A stretch of 64,000 bases of DNA, from the NCBI GenBank assembly GCA_020056225.1, contig JAGVIE010000012.1, forward strand, positions 1 through 64,000, in the 5' to 3' direction. Below are positions 37,447 through 46,868 of the stretch, piece after piece (the stretch's first letter is position 1; every line of letters starts with the position of its first letter). Made by a program: the position numbers and the translations under genes. This DNA is from Bacteroidota bacterium (GTDB taxonomy: Bacteria; Bacteroidota; Ignavibacteria; UBA10030; SZUA-254). The notes under the pieces are model-generated. The model made no database searches. It was not told the DNA's origin and saw nothing but the letters and a program-made list of their open reading frames with translations.

Positions 37447-37656
37447 ATGGCAACCGGTAAAGTGAAGTGGTTCGATGGTAAAAAGGGATTTGGATTTATA
37501 GTCCCTGACGAGGGTAACGGCGATATTTTTGTTCATTACTCGGCTATCAAAACGGATAATGAGTTCAAGTTGTTAAAAGAAGGTATGTCTGTGCAATACG
37601 ACGCTACAGAAGGGAAAAAAGGTTTGCAGGCTATCAATGTTGTGGTGTTGCCATAA
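37447..37656 (+). CDS. Cold-shock protein, CspA family
   Basis: 69 residues forming one OB-fold: TGKVKWFDGKKGFGFIVPD contains RNP1 (KGFGFI) and NGDIFVHYSAI contains RNP2 (DIFVHY). It binds single-stranded RNA or DNA and melts mRNA structure. It is monocistronic, between its own promoter and a hairpin terminator at 37683. Whether it is cold-induced cannot be read from the short leader. Confidence 0.95.
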   Translation: MATGKVKWFDGKKGFGFIVPDEGNGDIFVHYSAIKTDNEFKLLKEGMSVQYDATEGKKGLQAINVVVLP

Positions 37657-37682
37657 CAACTCAAATACATATTATTAAGTCA

Positions 37683-37728
37683 CCCCGAGGATAAGGCGCC
37701 GCCATATAAGCCAACAATCGGGGTTTTT
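37683..37728 (+). terminator. Terminator of the cold-shock gene
   Basis: CCCCGA (37683-37688) pairs with TCGGGG (37718-37723), followed by TTTTT. The loop contains further GGC/GCC pairing. Confidence 0.75.
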
Positions 37729-37762
37729 ATTTGCGCATGTTATATAAAGGATACTGAATCGG

Positions 37763-38227
37763 ATGGCATTTATTTTTAAAGAAGGCGACATAAAAAAATT
37801 AACCAAAACGCTTGGCGTTCGCGCTAAACACAAGGGAAATAATTATAGATTTGAGCTTGAGGGACGTGGAACAGGCCGAAAGCTCACGTTAGAAATTTAT
37901 CCGAACATTCTAATAGGCAAACGTCGTGGAAATCTTGTCTCAGTCTATACTTCTAACTCGCATCTTCAATTGCATTTCTGTTCCGGTTTCGTAATTAGCG
38001 GGATGTTGAATGAAGTAACATTCATCGGCGAAAACAATGATAAGCTTTCAGGTCTAATTATTGAAAAAGAAGGCGGCTGTTCGCTATATGCGAATGTTGA
38101 TAGAGAAATTCTCTCCGGCGATTTCACGCGCTTAGGTCCTGAAGTTATGCTTTCAGGCATAGCACTATCGCTGACCGAAACGCTTTTACCAGAAAAAAAA
38201 CCGCTATCGAAACGTAAACGTTCATGA
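37763..38227 (+). CDS. Hypothetical protein upstream of ybeY
   Basis: 154 residues, soluble, mixed alpha/beta, with a basic C-terminus (KKPLSKRKRS). No signal peptide, membrane segment or motif I can assign. It overlaps ybeY by four bases (ATGA), so it is co-translated with an rRNA-maturation factor. Together with the basic tail this makes a role in RNA metabolism conceivable, but that is a guess. The start at ATG 37763 is the first in frame, with AAAGGA about ten bases upstream. Confidence 0.7.
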   Translation: MAFIFKEGDIKKLTKTLGVRAKHKGNNYRFELEGRGTGRKLTLEIYPNILIGKRRGNLVSVYTSNSHLQLHFCSGFVISGMLNEVTFIGENNDKLSGLIIEKEGGCSLYANVDREILSGDFTRLGPEVMLSGIALSLTETLLPEKKPLSKRKRS

Positions 38228-38643
38228 TTCATATTCAAATCATCAATGCTCACCCAAAACATAGAATCAGACATACAGGAACTATCAGAACTGCCCGTGC
38301 TGTTGTCAAGAATGAGCACCGCGGTTCAGCGGATATTCATATTGTTTTTATCAACGATAAACAGATGATTTCTTTGAACGGAAGATTTCTTCACCATTGG
38401 TTTACGACGGATGTTGTAAGTTTTCCGCTTGGTGAGAAGAAAAATGTCATCGAAGGTGAAATTTACATTAACCTCGATCAAGCGAATCGTCAGGCGCGTG
38501 AATACGAGGTTTCTTTTCGGGAAGAGTATCTCCGTCTCGTAATTCACGGTGTACTTCATCTTGTTGGCTATGACGACAAGAATCGAAATGAAAGACGATG
38601 CATGTCAGAAAAAGAAAATATCTATTTATCTTACATAAAGTAA
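38224..38643 (+). CDS. ybeY: Endoribonuclease YbeY (rRNA maturation factor)
   Basis: A zinc-dependent endoribonuclease of the UPF0054 family acting in 16S rRNA 3'-end maturation and ribosome quality control. The motif VIHGVLHLVGYDDKN carries two His ligands in HGVLH. The third position of the usual H-x3-H-x5-H is Asp (GYDDK), a variant I recall from other Bacteroidota and Chlorobi. 139 residues is normal. It is translationally coupled to the upstream hypothetical gene. Confidence 0.92.
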   Translation: MIHIQIINAHPKHRIRHTGTIRTARAVVKNEHRGSADIHIVFINDKQMISLNGRFLHHWFTTDVVSFPLGEKKNVIEGEIYINLDQANRQAREYEVSFREEYLRLVIHGVLHLVGYDDKNRNERRCMSEKENIYLSYIK

Positions 38644-38683
38644 CAACCGTTTATTATTCAAATAGAAAATCATAAATATACTA

Positions 38684-41011
38684 ATGGAAAAATCATTACT
38701 AATAGTTGAATCTCCCGCTAAAGCTAAAACAATCAACAAATATCTTGGAAAAGAATTTACAGTTCACGCATCAGTTGGTCATATAAAGAATTTACCAAAA
38801 AGCTCTCTTGGCGTAGATATTGAATCTGGATATACGCCGACCTTTGAAATCATCAGCGGTAAGGAAGAAGTAGTTCAAAAATTACACGATGCGGCAATGA
38901 AATCTAATAAAGTATACATCGCAACCGATCCTGACCGCGAAGGGGAAGCCATAGCCGCAGATATCGCTGAGGAAATTAGCGAAAAGAATAACTTAATATA
39001 TCGAGTGCTTTTCCACGAGATCACAGAGCGTGGAATCAATGAGGCGATGAAAAAACCGGAGAAGATCAACGAGCATCTTGTTTCGAGCCAGCGCGCACGC
39101 CGCGTGATGGATCGGATTGTAGGGTATATGGTAAGTCCTTTTGTGTGGAAGACAATGTATTATGGTCTTTCTGCCGGCAGGGTACAATCGGTAGCGTTGA
39201 GATTGATTTGCGAACGCGAAGAGGAAATTGGAAAATTCTCCCCTACCGAGTATTGGTCGATCATAGGCGAATTCAAGACACACACCAGCGATCCATTTTA
39301 TGCTAAATTGTTCAAGATCGGCGGAAAGGAACTTATTGTTCCGTCGAAAGATACTCTCACGGAAATTCATCATAAAGGAATCGATGGTAGATATACCTAC
39401 ATAGCATCGGAACAGGATGCAAAAAAATATGTTGATGAAATTCCAAAACAATCCTTCTCTATCGCAAGTGTGCAGAAGCGGGAAACAAAGCGTAACCCGT
39501 TGCCGCCATTTATCACGAGCACGTTACAGCAAGAAGCTTCTCGTAAATTGCGTCTGTCGGCTTCGCGGACAATGAAACTGGCACAGAAACTTTACGAAGG
39601 GATTGAACTTGGACCCGAAGGTTCGGTAGGTCTCATCACTTATATGAGAACTGATTCCACACGATTGAGCGACGATGCGGTGGCTGAAGTACGTGAGTAT
39701 ATATATAATAATTATGGAAAGGATTACCTGCCAAAGCATCCTGTCGTTTACAAGAAGAAGAAAACGTCGCAGGATGCGCACGAGGCAATTCGTCCGACAT
39801 CGAGTAAATATTCTCCATCGGCGATAAAAAAATATCTCGATAAAGATCTCTTCCGTTTGTATGAATTAATCTGGAACCGATTTGTCGCTTGCCAGATGGA
39901 AGCGGCAATTCTTGAAACGACCACGGTAATTCTCACAGGTGGCGAATTTCAATTCAAGGCGACATCATCGATTTATAAGTTTCGCGGATTCTTACAAATC
40001 TATGACGATTCGCTCAATGGCGATGGTGAACCGCTTAATGATGAGGATAGTGAAGTCAAGGATGAAAAACTACCTTCGAGTTTAGCTGAAGGTCAATCTG
40101 CATCATTGCTCAGCATTGTTCCACATCGGCATGAAACCTCACCGCCCCCGCGCTTTACCGAGAGCAGTTTAGTGAAAATGCTTGAAACTCTCGGCATAGG
40201 CAGACCGAGCACTTACGCATTAATTGTAAGCACAATTAGCGATAGGAAATATGTTGAACAGCGTGAACGAAAATTGTATGCTCTTCCGCTTGGTATGGAA
40301 GTTAACAATCTGCTCACAGTTCACTTCCCGCATATTTTCAACGTCCGTTTCACCGCAAAAATGGAAGAAGAATTGGATACAATCGCCTCTGGAAAAAATA
40401 CATATAAAAGAGTTCTTGATGATTTTTATATACCCTTCCGAGATTCTCTTGAGAAAGCTTCCAAGAAATCTACGTCCATAAAAAAATCGTTGCAGAAAAT
40501 AACCGACGAGCCGTGCGAGGTATGCGGTAAGCCCATGATAATAAAATGGGGGCGGAACGGTAAATTTATGGCATGCAGCGGTTATCCGGGTTGTAAAACC
40601 ACAAAACCACTGCCGGAAGATCGCGAGAAAACCCAGCACCTGGTAGGTATCAAATGTGAACTTTGCGGCGGCGATATGCTCGTGCGCTCAAGTCGGTTTG
40701 GGACTTTTCTCGGATGTTCAAATTATCCGAAGTGCAGTAACACGAAACCGATTTCAATGGGAATTAAATGTCCGAAGTGCAAAGATGGCGACATCATTGA
40801 AAGAAAGACAAAAAGGAAACGCACATTTTACGGATGCTCACAATACCCTAAATGCGATTTTGCCTCATGGGATAAACCTTCGGATCAACCATGCGAAACT
40901 TGCGGAGCGCCATTTATGGTTATAAAATATTCTGAAAAACGCGGAGAATATTTAAAATGTCCATCCTGCAAAAGCGAAGTAAAGAAAATAAGTGCCGCAG
41001 AGGCGGTTTGA
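38684..41011 (+). CDS. topA: DNA topoisomerase I, type IA
   Basis: Relaxes negatively supercoiled DNA. A TOPRIM domain (1-125; LLIVESPAKAKTINKYLG, TDPDREGEAIA) is followed by the cleavage domains with the active tyrosine in LITYMRTDSTR (Tyr320). The C-terminus has four zinc-ribbon repeats (about 605-770; CEVCGKPM, CELCGGDM, CPKCKDGD, CETCGAPF). 775 residues is usual. The stop shares one base with the start of the recombinase gene. Confidence 0.97.
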   Translation: MEKSLLIVESPAKAKTINKYLGKEFTVHASVGHIKNLPKSSLGVDIESGYTPTFEIISGKEEVVQKLHDAAMKSNKVYIATDPDREGEAIAADIAEEISEKNNLIYRVLFHEITERGINEAMKKPEKINEHLVSSQRARRVMDRIVGYMVSPFVWKTMYYGLSAGRVQSVALRLICEREEEIGKFSPTEYWSIIGEFKTHTSDPFYAKLFKIGGKELIVPSKDTLTEIHHKGIDGRYTYIASEQDAKKYVDEIPKQSFSIASVQKRETKRNPLPPFITSTLQQEASRKLRLSASRTMKLAQKLYEGIELGPEGSVGLITYMRTDSTRLSDDAVAEVREYIYNNYGKDYLPKHPVVYKKKKTSQDAHEAIRPTSSKYSPSAIKKYLDKDLFRLYELIWNRFVACQMEAAILETTTVILTGGEFQFKATSSIYKFRGFLQIYDDSLNGDGEPLNDEDSEVKDEKLPSSLAEGQSASLLSIVPHRHETSPPPRFTESSLVKMLETLGIGRPSTYALIVSTISDRKYVEQRERKLYALPLGMEVNNLLTVHFPHIFNVRFTAKMEEELDTIASGKNTYKRVLDDFYIPFRDSLEKASKKSTSIKKSLQKITDEPCEVCGKPMIIKWGRNGKFMACSGYPGCKTTKPLPEDREKTQHLVGIKCELCGGDMLVRSSRFGTFLGCSNYPKCSNTKPISMGIKCPKCKDGDIIERKTKRKRTFYGCSQYPKCDFASWDKPSDQPCETCGAPFMVIKYSEKRGEYLKCPSCKSEVKKISAAEAV

Positions 41012-41928
41012 TGAGATTACCCATGCTTAAAACCATTAAATCTTTTCTGGAATATCTGCGAGGTGAACGGAATTTATCTCCGAACACAATAGCCGCATAT
41101 AATGATGATCTCAATCAGTTTAATGAATTCCTCGTAAAACATTTCTCCGCTTCTTCTGTTAATATCGCTGATGTCGATCAGGTAACGATCAGATTATTTT
41201 TAGGTGAATTACTTGAGCAGGGGAAAAGCAAAAGGAGCGTCGCGCGCAAACTTGCCGCTGTTCGTTCCTATATGAAATATTTAGTCAAGCATCGCGTGAT
41301 CAAGTATAATCCAGGCATCAATATCGTAACGCCAAAACTGTCCAAAAAACTTCCCGTATTTCTCGACGAGTCATCAGTAGATAGAATGATGGAGCTTCCG
41401 GATTGTTCAACGGTTCGCGGACAAAGGGATCGAGCAATCCTGGAATTGTTGTATGGAACGGGAATCAGATTAAATGAACTTATTCAACTTGATATTACAG
41501 ACATTGATTTTAATAACGATACAGTTAAAGTATTAGGTAAAGGGAGGAAGCACCGTATCGTACCTCTCGGAAGAAAAGCAAAAGAAGCAATAAGAGGATA
41601 TCTGACGGCGCGCGCGAGAGAACAACCCGGTGCTGTACTGATCGAAGCCGGTCCGTCAGCTTTTCTATCTGCGAGAGGTAAACGGATGTATCCCAAAGGT
41701 GTTTACCTGATTGTCAATAAATATATCGGAGCTGTTTCTGAGTTGGAGAAAAAAAGCCCTCATGTTTTACGCCATACTTTCGCAACTCACATGTTGAATC
41801 GCGGCGCAGACCTTCGGGCTGTAAAAGAGTTATTAGGGCATGAAAGCTTATCGACCACACAATTATATACGCATGTAACTGTAAGCCGGTTAAAGCGTAT
41901 ATACGATCAAGCGCATCCAAAAGCATAG
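41011..41928 (+). CDS. xerC: Tyrosine recombinase, XerC/XerD type
   Basis: 305 residues from ATG 41011 (TGATG overlap with the topA stop); the frame opens at 40957 but MRLPMLKTIKSFLEYLRGER matches the family start. The N-terminal SAM-like core-binding domain (about 5-95) reads NLSPNTIAAYNDDLNQF. The catalytic domain has Arg in YGTGIRLNELIQL, Lys in VLGKGRKHR, HVLRHTFATHM (His, Arg), LGHESLSTTQLYTH and the nucleophilic Tyr in QLYTHV. It should resolve chromosome dimers at dif. XerC is preferred over XerD by neighbourhood only. No dif site was identified. Confidence 0.9.
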   Translation: MRLPMLKTIKSFLEYLRGERNLSPNTIAAYNDDLNQFNEFLVKHFSASSVNIADVDQVTIRLFLGELLEQGKSKRSVARKLAAVRSYMKYLVKHRVIKYNPGINIVTPKLSKKLPVFLDESSVDRMMELPDCSTVRGQRDRAILELLYGTGIRLNELIQLDITDIDFNNDTVKVLGKGRKHRIVPLGRKAKEAIRGYLTARAREQPGAVLIEAGPSAFLSARGKRMYPKGVYLIVNKYIGAVSELEKKSPHVLRHTFATHMLNRGADLRAVKELLGHESLSTTQLYTHVTVSRLKRIYDQAHPKA

Positions 41929-41950
41929 TATTAAACGAAAGGAGATACTT

Positions 41951-42304
41951 ATGGATATACATTTTACCGCACGAAAATTTAAAGCGCACGATACCGTTAA
42001 AAGTCACGCTATCGAATCGATAAAACGGCTCGATAAATTTTATGACGGTATTGTTCGTGGCGATGTTATCTTAAGTTATGAACGAACGACGAATAGTTTA
42101 AAAACAGCGGAAATAAATCTCCACGTCCACGGTACAACATTGATTGCAAAAGAAAAATCGGAAGATTACCGAAAATCTATCGATCTGGCAATCGCGAAGA
42201 TTGAACGTCAGTTGGAGAAGTACAAGACTAAGATTCAAACAAAAAATAAAATCACGTTGCGTAAAGTTAAAGAAGAAAAAACTGTAACCGGAGAAGAAGA
42301 ATGA
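41951..42304 (+). CDS. hpf: Ribosome hibernation promoting factor, short form
   Basis: 117 residues, HPF/YfiA family: DIHFTARKFKAHDTVKSHA at the start, KLDKFYDGIV-like and DLAIAKIERQLEKYKTKI near the end. It binds the 30S decoding centre in stationary phase; the short form lacks the long-HPF dimerisation domain. A basic tail (KNKITLRKVKEEK) follows. AAAGGAG lies before the ATG. It overlaps hprK by four bases. Confidence 0.92.
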   Translation: MDIHFTARKFKAHDTVKSHAIESIKRLDKFYDGIVRGDVILSYERTTNSLKTAEINLHVHGTTLIAKEKSEDYRKSIDLAIAKIERQLEKYKTKIQTKNKITLRKVKEEKTVTGEEE

Positions 42305-43314
42305 AATCCGCACCGGCTAAGAGCAACACGAAGGAGAGAATTACTGTCGGCTTCCTATTCGACACTAATAAAGAGCGGTTAAAACTCACATCGCTTACGG
42401 GTGACATAGGATTTACGCGAGAGATAAAAGATAAAAATATTCACAGACCCGGATTGGCGCTAGCGGGATACCTTCAACTCTTTCGGTTCGATCGGGTTCA
42501 GGTTTGCGGTAACACTGAGATGCATTATCTTGCTACATTGAATCCGGAACAGAGAAAGGCAGCCGTCAAAAAAATATGTGAGCTGACCGTGCCATGCATT
42601 ATAGTGACAAACAATAATGAAGTGGACAAACCATTTTTAGATGTCGCGAAGGAACACCAGATACCGATATTTCAAACACCGTTCGAGACAACGAAACTTG
42701 TTTATATCCTAAGTGATTTCCTTGACGATCAGTTCTCGCCGCAGACAGTAGTCCATGGCTCGTTTGTTGACGTTTATGGAATGGGTTTATTGATAACAGG
42801 TCGTTCCGGAATTGGTAAAAGTGAAATAGCTCTTGATCTCGTCGAACGCGGACACCGTTTAGTCGCCGATGACGTAGTCATGATAACCCGGAAGGGTGAA
42901 GGCATACTAATGGGCGCGGGGACCGATTTAGTAAGACATTTCATGGAAATAAGAGGATTAGGTTTGATTGATGTCAGAAGCATGTTCGGAATACGCGCTA
43001 TTCGTTTTCAAAAAAGAGTCGAGATTGTCGTCGAATTGATGGATTGGGAACAGGACGGGGAATATACAAGAACAGGTCTTGACGACGAAAACATCAATAT
43101 TTTAGATGTTCAAATAACCAGAGTGAAATTACCTATATTCCCGGGCAAAAATGTTACTGTAATCTGTGAAGTTATAGCTCTTAATTACCTGTTGAAACAT
43201 TACGGGTACGACCCGGCAAAAGAATTCTCAAAACGCTTAGAATCAGTAATTTTAGAGAAAAGTAAGCAGATTGGAGAACGAGCAATCGATTATTTTGAGC
43301 ATGATTTTGAGTAA
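42301..43314 (+). CDS. hprK: HPr kinase/phosphorylase
   Basis: 337 residues. The N-terminal DRTGG-like domain precedes the kinase domain with Walker A in LLITGRSGIGKSEIALDLVE (about 160-180), the catalytic Asp region RLVADDVV and the signature MEIRGLGLIDVRSMFG. It phosphorylates and dephosphorylates Ser46 of HPr. No HPr or PTS gene is in the window; in organisms without sugar PTS its role may be regulatory only. Position after hpf, with an ATGA overlap, shows co-translation. Confidence 0.95.
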   Translation: MKSAPAKSNTKERITVGFLFDTNKERLKLTSLTGDIGFTREIKDKNIHRPGLALAGYLQLFRFDRVQVCGNTEMHYLATLNPEQRKAAVKKICELTVPCIIVTNNNEVDKPFLDVAKEHQIPIFQTPFETTKLVYILSDFLDDQFSPQTVVHGSFVDVYGMGLLITGRSGIGKSEIALDLVERGHRLVADDVVMITRKGEGILMGAGTDLVRHFMEIRGLGLIDVRSMFGIRAIRFQKRVEIVVELMDWEQDGEYTRTGLDDENINILDVQITRVKLPIFPGKNVTVICEVIALNYLLKHYGYDPAKEFSKRLESVILEKSKQIGERAIDYFEHDFE

Positions 43315-43342
43315 CAAAAATCACACGTTAAAAAAATTTATC

Positions 43343-43371
43343 TTGACAAACACATATTTTTTTTTTACTTT
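43343..43371 (+). promoter_or_regulatory. Promoter of the M23 peptidase gene
   Basis: TTGACA (43343-43348), 17 bp of A/T-rich DNA including a T-run, TACTTT (43366-43371). The predicted start of transcription would lie only a few bases before ATG 43381. Confidence 0.5.
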
Positions 43372-43380
43372 TGAGCCAAT

Positions 43381-44340
43381 ATGTTTGGAAAGCTTAAAAA
43401 TAAGACCTTCTATTATACTGATAACTTCTTGCAAATGCGCAGGATACGATGGGTACGCCTAAAGCTTACGGGCTTAACGCTTGGTACCGTGGTCCTTTGC
43501 ATAGGTATTTTGTTAACGGTGAACTCTCTCTATAATAATTTTTTAGGATTAGGGAACAGCCGATTACAGAAACTTACAGAAGAAAATAAAGTACTGCAAA
43601 ACCAGTTATCATCGATGATCGATCAGTTGGAACAGATTGAAGGGTCAGTTAATAAAATTTCTGATCAGGGTAATCAGTTGCGATTGTTGATCGATTTACC
43701 GAAAGTGGATGAAGAAACCCAATCGGGTGGAACTGGTGGAACGATATTAGAAACGGATTTAAGCATTACTTCGGATAGTTCCGCTCATCTTTTAACGACA
43801 GCAAAAAATTTGTTGCGCGCGCTCTCTGGAGAAATAAAAGTTCAGGAACAGAGTTACGAACAAATTGTGAATCGAACCGAATATAACAAGGGTTACTTCG
43901 CATCGCTTCCAGCCATAAAACCGATGAACGGTTTCTATTCGACAAAAGAATTCGGGCTGAGGCTTCACCCTGTTCTTGGAATAAAGAAAATTCATGAAGG
44001 ATTGGATATTGTAAATGATGTCGGCACGCCTGTGAACGCAACAGGAGACGGCATTGTTCAATTAGCCGGACACACCGGGGGTGGATTCGGTTATGCAATC
44101 GTTATCAATCATGGATATGGTTATCAAACTGTTTATGCGCACCTCTCGAAAATTATTGTGCGCGAGGGTCAACGCGTGAAGCGTGGCGATCCGATTGCAA
44201 AGAGTGGTAAATCGGGGCTTGTGAGCGGACCTCATCTGCATTACGAGGTCAGGCACAACGGAATCAGCCAGAACCCAATGGATTTCTTCTTCGATGATCT
44301 TAGCATCGGGGAATATCGTAAACAAATCGCATCACGATAA
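43381..44340 (+). CDS. Membrane-anchored M23 peptidase (LytM domain)
   Basis: 319 residues. A cytoplasmic N-terminus (about 1-24) and one membrane helix (about 30-50; LTLGTVVLCIGILLTV) precede a coiled coil (about 58-110; KLTEENKVLQNQLSSMIDQL). The C-terminal M23 domain has the zinc ligands HPVLG..HEGLD (about 198-210) and HLHYE (about 285), so it appears catalytically intact. It should cleave peptidoglycan cross-links or activate amidases. If the promoter call is right the message is almost leaderless; the inner ATG 43435 is a possible alternative start. Confidence 0.9.
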   Translation: MFGKLKNKTFYYTDNFLQMRRIRWVRLKLTGLTLGTVVLCIGILLTVNSLYNNFLGLGNSRLQKLTEENKVLQNQLSSMIDQLEQIEGSVNKISDQGNQLRLLIDLPKVDEETQSGGTGGTILETDLSITSDSSAHLLTTAKNLLRALSGEIKVQEQSYEQIVNRTEYNKGYFASLPAIKPMNGFYSTKEFGLRLHPVLGIKKIHEGLDIVNDVGTPVNATGDGIVQLAGHTGGGFGYAIVINHGYGYQTVYAHLSKIIVREGQRVKRGDPIAKSGKSGLVSGPHLHYEVRHNGISQNPMDFFFDDLSIGEYRKQIASR

Positions 44341-44392
44341 GATTCCAGAACCACTGAAGATGTGAAAAGATTAAAGCTCAGGAGTATATAAA

Positions 44393-44617
44393 ATGATCTG
44401 GACAATGGAACTTGCTTCTTATCTCGATGAGGCGCCTTGGCCCGCAACGAAGGAAGAACTAATTGATTATGCCCTTCGCACAGGGGCGCCTAATGAGGTT
44501 CTTGAGAATCTACAGGAGTTAGATGATTCCGAAGAACCGTATGAAAACATGGAAGAAATCTGGCCCGACTATCCGACCGAAAGCGATTATTTTTTCGAAG
44601 ATGAAAACGAGTATTAA
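44393..44617 (+). CDS. DUF2795 domain small acidic protein
   Basis: 74 residues: MELASYLDEAPWPATKEELI and DYALRTGAPNEVLENLQELDD match DUF2795, a small helical domain of unknown function common in several phyla. The C-terminal 30 residues are strongly acidic. CAGGAG precedes the ATG. It is followed by a terminator, so it ends the transcription unit. Confidence 0.85.
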   Translation: MIWTMELASYLDEAPWPATKEELIDYALRTGAPNEVLENLQELDDSEEPYENMEEIWPDYPTESDYFFEDENEY

Positions 44618-44660
44618 TTGCTCTTGATTCGTACGGTACCGGTTACAGATACAAAATTTC

Positions 44661-44698
44661 AACCCATCCAGCAACCTGATCGGTGGATGGGTTTTTTA
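44661..44698 (+). terminator. Terminator after the DUF2795 gene
   Basis: AACCCATCCA (44661-44670) pairs perfectly with TGGATGGGTT (44684-44693), followed by TTTTT. Confidence 0.9.
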
Positions 44699-44732
44699 TT
44701 ATAAGCTCGTTAATGCCTTATAGTGATATCGA

Positions 44733-46856
44733 ATGCTGCGTCCTTATATATTCTCATCTCTTTATCGTGCCATCTTAATATTTATTATTTTTTATGGAAC
44801 GATTGCTAACCTTGCCGCCCAGGAGGAGTTGCCCTCCATAGAAAAGCAATTTCAAATCAATAGGATTCAATTCAATGGTAACCGAGCAATAGATAGCGAC
44901 GCTCTTATCGAAGTAATACTCACGAAGGAGACCCCGGGCGCGGTTTCACAATTCTTTTACCGCACCCTCGGTGATAAAATAGGCTCGAAGCCGGAATATT
45001 TTGATGCGGCAATTTTCACTGAAGACCAACTCCGACTTATAGAATATTATAGGAGTAATGGTTTTTTCAATCCATCGATTACAACGAATTATATAATAGA
45101 TTCTTCAGACAACCGCATCGATTTGTTTTTTAACATCGAGGAAAAAAGGAGATCGTACATCGACAGCATCCTGTATGTCGGTATTGATACGCTTCCCTCT
45201 GATTTAAGCTCTAAGGTTTTACTCAATCCGATTATTGCCAAGGGAGCGCCTTATCTGAGTTCGAACGCTTCGTCTGAAATTGCACGCGTGCTTGATTTTC
45301 TCTGGAACAACGGTTATCCGGCTGCTAAGTACGAAAGTGAAAAATCGGGCGCGTTCAAATTTACATCGACGGATAATTTTTACATTAAATTTGTTTTTAT
45401 TCCCGGGAAAAGATATCAGTTCGGCGATATTTCCGTTCATATCGATCCGCCAAGGAAAGATGTAACGGACGAATTGTCCGTACGTCAGCTTGATTTTAAG
45501 CCGGGCGAGATATTCAGTCGTGAAAAAGTTATTTCCAGCGAAGGAAGTCTTAATCGTCTCGGACTTTTCGAATCTGCCCGGATAGATCATCCGGCTATTT
45601 CAGAAACAACGAGTGCGAATATCATCCCGATAGATATTTACGTTCGACCCTTAAACCGGAATGAACTGTCTCCCGAGCTGCTTGTCTCCGATGAAGGAGG
45701 GTTTTTCAACCTGGGCGCCGGCGTCGGATACACTAATCGTAATTTCTTCGGTGATGCGAGAATATTTACCGCACACACCAGAATCAGAACGCAGGATATA
45801 CACCGATGGAACTTCGGTAATGTATTTCATGGGAAAGGACTGCGTGATATTTCGGTGAAAGGGACTATTGAGTTACAATTTCATATCCTCCAGCCGTATT
45901 TCTTCACAAGGACTTTGAGCGGTAGCTGGACTTCCACCATAAGAGCAGAAAAACAAGAGCTAATCATTCTATCGATCCTCAGGAATAATATCGGTCTGAG
46001 CAAACAGTTCGCAACCTATACCTACGGATTTTTCGATTGGACGTTAGAAAGGGTCAGTCCGGAAATTATTCAGGATACGTTGAAGGCTCAATCAATACTT
46101 AGTACGCTTCGGCAGGAAGATCAGCGGCAATTCAATTCGATTCTTACATTTACTTTACAGCGTGATAAAACAAACGATGCTTTCTCTCCCTCGGCGGGTT
46201 TTTTTAACAGCGTCTCACTTGAAGAGTCAGGTATACTTCCGAAAATATTACCGGGCATACGCTCCGGTCTTCCGTTCACACAGTATTATAAAGCCACGCT
46301 TCTCGGAAGATGGTATCAGGATTTAACCCGCCGCCGTTTCAATATTCTCGCATGGAAATTGAAATCGGGATACCAGAATAAATATGGCGAGAGTAAATAC
46401 AGCTCGGTTCAGATTCCATTGAACCGCAGGTACTTTGCAGGCGGGAGCGGCAGTGTTCGAGGTTGGAGAGCAAGAGAACTTGGCGCGATGCCCGCAGAGT
46501 TGATACAATTCGGCGGAAATTTTATTTTTGAGGGAAGCGTCGAGATGCGGATAAATCACTTCCAGGGTTTCGGCAAGTTATGGTTCCTTCGTTTGGAAAA
46601 TCTTCGCGGCGTTTACTTCCTCGATTTTGGAAATACTTGGAGTGATATAGTCGATTTCAAGCCAAAGCAAATTGCAGTTGCCGCGGGTATCGGGCTTCGC
46701 TATGAGACATTTTTCGGACCGTTCCGCATCGATTATGGATTCCGAGTTTATGATCCTGCGGCAGAGGCTGGTAAGCAAACCGTTTTTCAAAAAATATTTT
46801 TCCGGGAGACTTTAAAAAATGCGGTGTTTAATTTCGGTATCGGTCATGCATTTTAA
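44733..46856 (+). CDS. Outer-membrane assembly factor, BamA/TamA (Omp85) family
   Basis: 707 residues. Signal peptide (about 1-30, ending LAAQ), then POTRA domains (about 38-320; FQINRIQFNGNRAIDSDAL, YYRSNGFFNPSI, LSVRQLDFKPGEIFSREKV) and a 16-strand barrel (about 330-707) with the conserved loop motif RRYFAGGSGSVRGWRARELG (the VRGF/Y motif) and a C-terminal aromatic residue (GHAF). It inserts barrel proteins into the outer membrane. There are fewer POTRA domains than in E. coli BamA, so BamA and TamA cannot be separated from sequence alone. Confidence 0.88.
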   Translation: MLRPYIFSSLYRAILIFIIFYGTIANLAAQEELPSIEKQFQINRIQFNGNRAIDSDALIEVILTKETPGAVSQFFYRTLGDKIGSKPEYFDAAIFTEDQLRLIEYYRSNGFFNPSITTNYIIDSSDNRIDLFFNIEEKRRSYIDSILYVGIDTLPSDLSSKVLLNPIIAKGAPYLSSNASSEIARVLDFLWNNGYPAAKYESEKSGAFKFTSTDNFYIKFVFIPGKRYQFGDISVHIDPPRKDVTDELSVRQLDFKPGEIFSREKVISSEGSLNRLGLFESARIDHPAISETTSANIIPIDIYVRPLNRNELSPELLVSDEGGFFNLGAGVGYTNRNFFGDARIFTAHTRIRTQDIHRWNFGNVFHGKGLRDISVKGTIELQFHILQPYFFTRTLSGSWTSTIRAEKQELIILSILRNNIGLSKQFATYTYGFFDWTLERVSPEIIQDTLKAQSILSTLRQEDQRQFNSILTFTLQRDKTNDAFSPSAGFFNSVSLEESGILPKILPGIRSGLPFTQYYKATLLGRWYQDLTRRRFNILAWKLKSGYQNKYGESKYSSVQIPLNRRYFAGGSGSVRGWRARELGAMPAELIQFGGNFIFEGSVEMRINHFQGFGKLWFLRLENLRGVYFLDFGNTWSDIVDFKPKQIAVAAGIGLRYETFFGPFRIDYGFRVYDPAAEAGKQTVFQKIFFRETLKNAVFNFGIGHAF

Positions 46857-46868
46857 TTTTCAATTCTC

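Noticed and set aside
38224-38643. YbeY lacking its third zinc histidine, so perhaps inactive
   Set aside because: The Asp in GYDDK is a variant I recall in other Bacteroidota/Chlorobi YbeY proteins, so it is more likely a lineage feature than a defect.
40957-41010. Upstream start of the recombinase inside topA
   Set aside because: The 18 extra residues lie within the topA reading frame and do not resemble Xer N-termini; the TGATG start at 41011 fits a coupled operon.
41011-41928. Phage or island integrase for the ackA-bracketed block
   Set aside because: It is in a housekeeping operon with topA, hpf and hprK and has the size and motifs of XerC/XerD; it is 23 kb from the block.
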